The notes below the pieces were generated by a model, which saw only the letters and a program-made list of their open reading frames with translations, searched no databases and was not told the origin of the DNA. A DNA stretch of 6,856 bases from an uncultured Odoribacter sp. Lineage in GTDB: Bacteria; Bacteroidota; Bacteroidia; Bacteroidales; Marinifilaceae. The translations under genes were made by a program, and so were the position numbers. Shown here piece by piece: positions 6,419 through 6,856 of the stretch. The stretch lies in contig URJC01000134.1 in NCBI GenBank assembly GCA_900548135.1, positions 1-6,856 of the forward strand, written 5' to 3'. The first letter of the stretch is position 1. Each line of letters opens with the position of its first letter.

Positions 6419-6426
6419 CAAAAATA
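6419..6426 (-). promoter_or_regulatory. Putative Bacteroidetes -7 promoter box for mrp and the genes below it
   Basis: The minus strand reads TATTTTTG, which fits TAnnTTTG. A start site just downstream would give a leader of about 50 nt before the mrp ATG at 6361. No TTTG is seen at the expected -33 spacing, and the whole 6362-6462 gap is very AT-rich, so a chance match is possible. It is the only good candidate promoter seen upstream of the mrp-to-ald run. Confidence 0.4.
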
Positions 6427-6462
6427 CAATTTAATTCCCAGTTTTCACTTTTTACAACTGTA

Positions 6463-6856
6463 TTATATTCTGGTATTATATTTCCGTAACCTTCCCCGCA
6501 AAACAACATAGTTGGGACACACTTTTTCCACTAATTTCCAAAAATCAGCCGAGTGATTTTTTTCTACGGTATGACATAATTCATGTAAAATTACATAATC
6601 AATAATTTCATCAGGCAATTTCATGAGTTTAATATTCAAATTAATATTATTCTCAAAAGAACAACTCCCCCAATTAGAAATATTATTGCGGAAACTAAGC
6701 CGCCCATATTTAAATCCAAACTTATCAGCATAATATTTCACTCTTTTCGGTAAATATTGCTGGCATTCCAAACTATAAATCTCCAGTAAAAACTGCCCGA
6801 CAATTTTCTCAACCTTGCTAAAATCCACTTTCCGTGGTATAGCCAGGGTAATCACT
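6463..6856 (-). CDS. YgjP-like (DUF45, SprT/M48-type) zinc metallopeptidase, 5' end outside window
   Basis: The frame is open to the right edge, and about 131 codons of the C-terminal half are present; family members are usually around 230 aa. The GTG at 6855 is an internal codon, not a start. The sequence shows the YgjP/DUF45 signature: NWGSCS, then LPDEIIDYVILHELCH with the zinc-binding HExxH, and a third ligand His six residues on in KNHSADFWKLV. The arrangement HExxHx5H followed by S-x-x-F-W is characteristic of this family of predicted cytoplasmic metallopeptidases. Their substrates are largely unknown. The C-terminus ends shortly after a basic LRGRLRKYN segment. It is about 100 bp upstream of mrp on the same strand. 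No strong terminator is visible in the gap, so read-through into mrp is possible. Confidence 0.92.
   Translation of the reverse strand, partial: VITLAIPRKVDFSKVEKIVGQFLLEIYSLECQQYLPKRVKYYADKFGFKYGRLSFRNNISNWGSCSFENNINLNIKLMKLPDEIIDYVILHELCHTVEKNHSADFWKLVEKVCPNYVVLRGRLRKYNTRI

Noticed and set aside
6427..6470. Weak hairpin (CAGTT/AACTG on the minus strand) as a terminator for the metallopeptidase gene
   Set aside because: Only 5 bp of stem with a 12-nt loop and no adjacent U-tract, in a very AT-rich stretch where such pairings are expected by chance.

Overview
The window most likely comes from an anaerobic member of the Bacteroidetes, probably a Bacteroidales gut-type organism. The evidence is moderate-to-low GC, an [FeFe]-hydrogenase maturase (HydF), the tsaE-ald neighbourhood, a fragment resembling the N-terminus of the Bacteroidetes-specific PorW/SprE lipoprotein, an Mrp with a Bacteroidetes-style C-terminus, and TAnnTTTG-type -7 promoter boxes. 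An Odoribacteraceae-like source is a guess only.

Layout. Bases 1-2001 (+) hold the 3' part of a sigma-54 activator gene, followed 21 bp later by hydF. A perfect 19-bp hairpin overlapping the hydF stop is a bidirectional terminator between hydF and the convergent YitT-family membrane protein gene (2046-3014, -). Bases 3015-3232 hold a likely promoter for the YitT gene and a perfect ATGACA-TT-TGTCAT palindrome. From 6361 down to 3233 (-) there is a tight run of genes: a frameshifted mrp/apbC ATPase, a 98-aa PorW/SprE-like N-terminal fragment, tsaE, and an alanine dehydrogenase. At the right edge (6463-6856, -) lies the C-terminal half of a YgjP-like zinc metallopeptidase. The ~100-bp AT-rich gap between it and mrp holds a likely mrp promoter.

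Function. The left block pairs a transcription activator with GTPase-driven assembly of the [FeFe]-hydrogenase H-cluster. The right block is mostly housekeeping: iron-sulfur cluster delivery (Mrp), tRNA t6A modification (TsaE) and alanine/pyruvate metabolism (Ald). I see no phage, transposon, CRISPR array or RNA gene, and no new multi-gene defence or secretion system. The best second-look items are the frameshift in mrp, the truncated PorW/SprE-like protein, the activator that lacks a DNA-binding domain and has an altered GAFTGA loop, the alanine dehydrogenase missing its usual catalytic histidine, and the palindrome near the YitT promoter.
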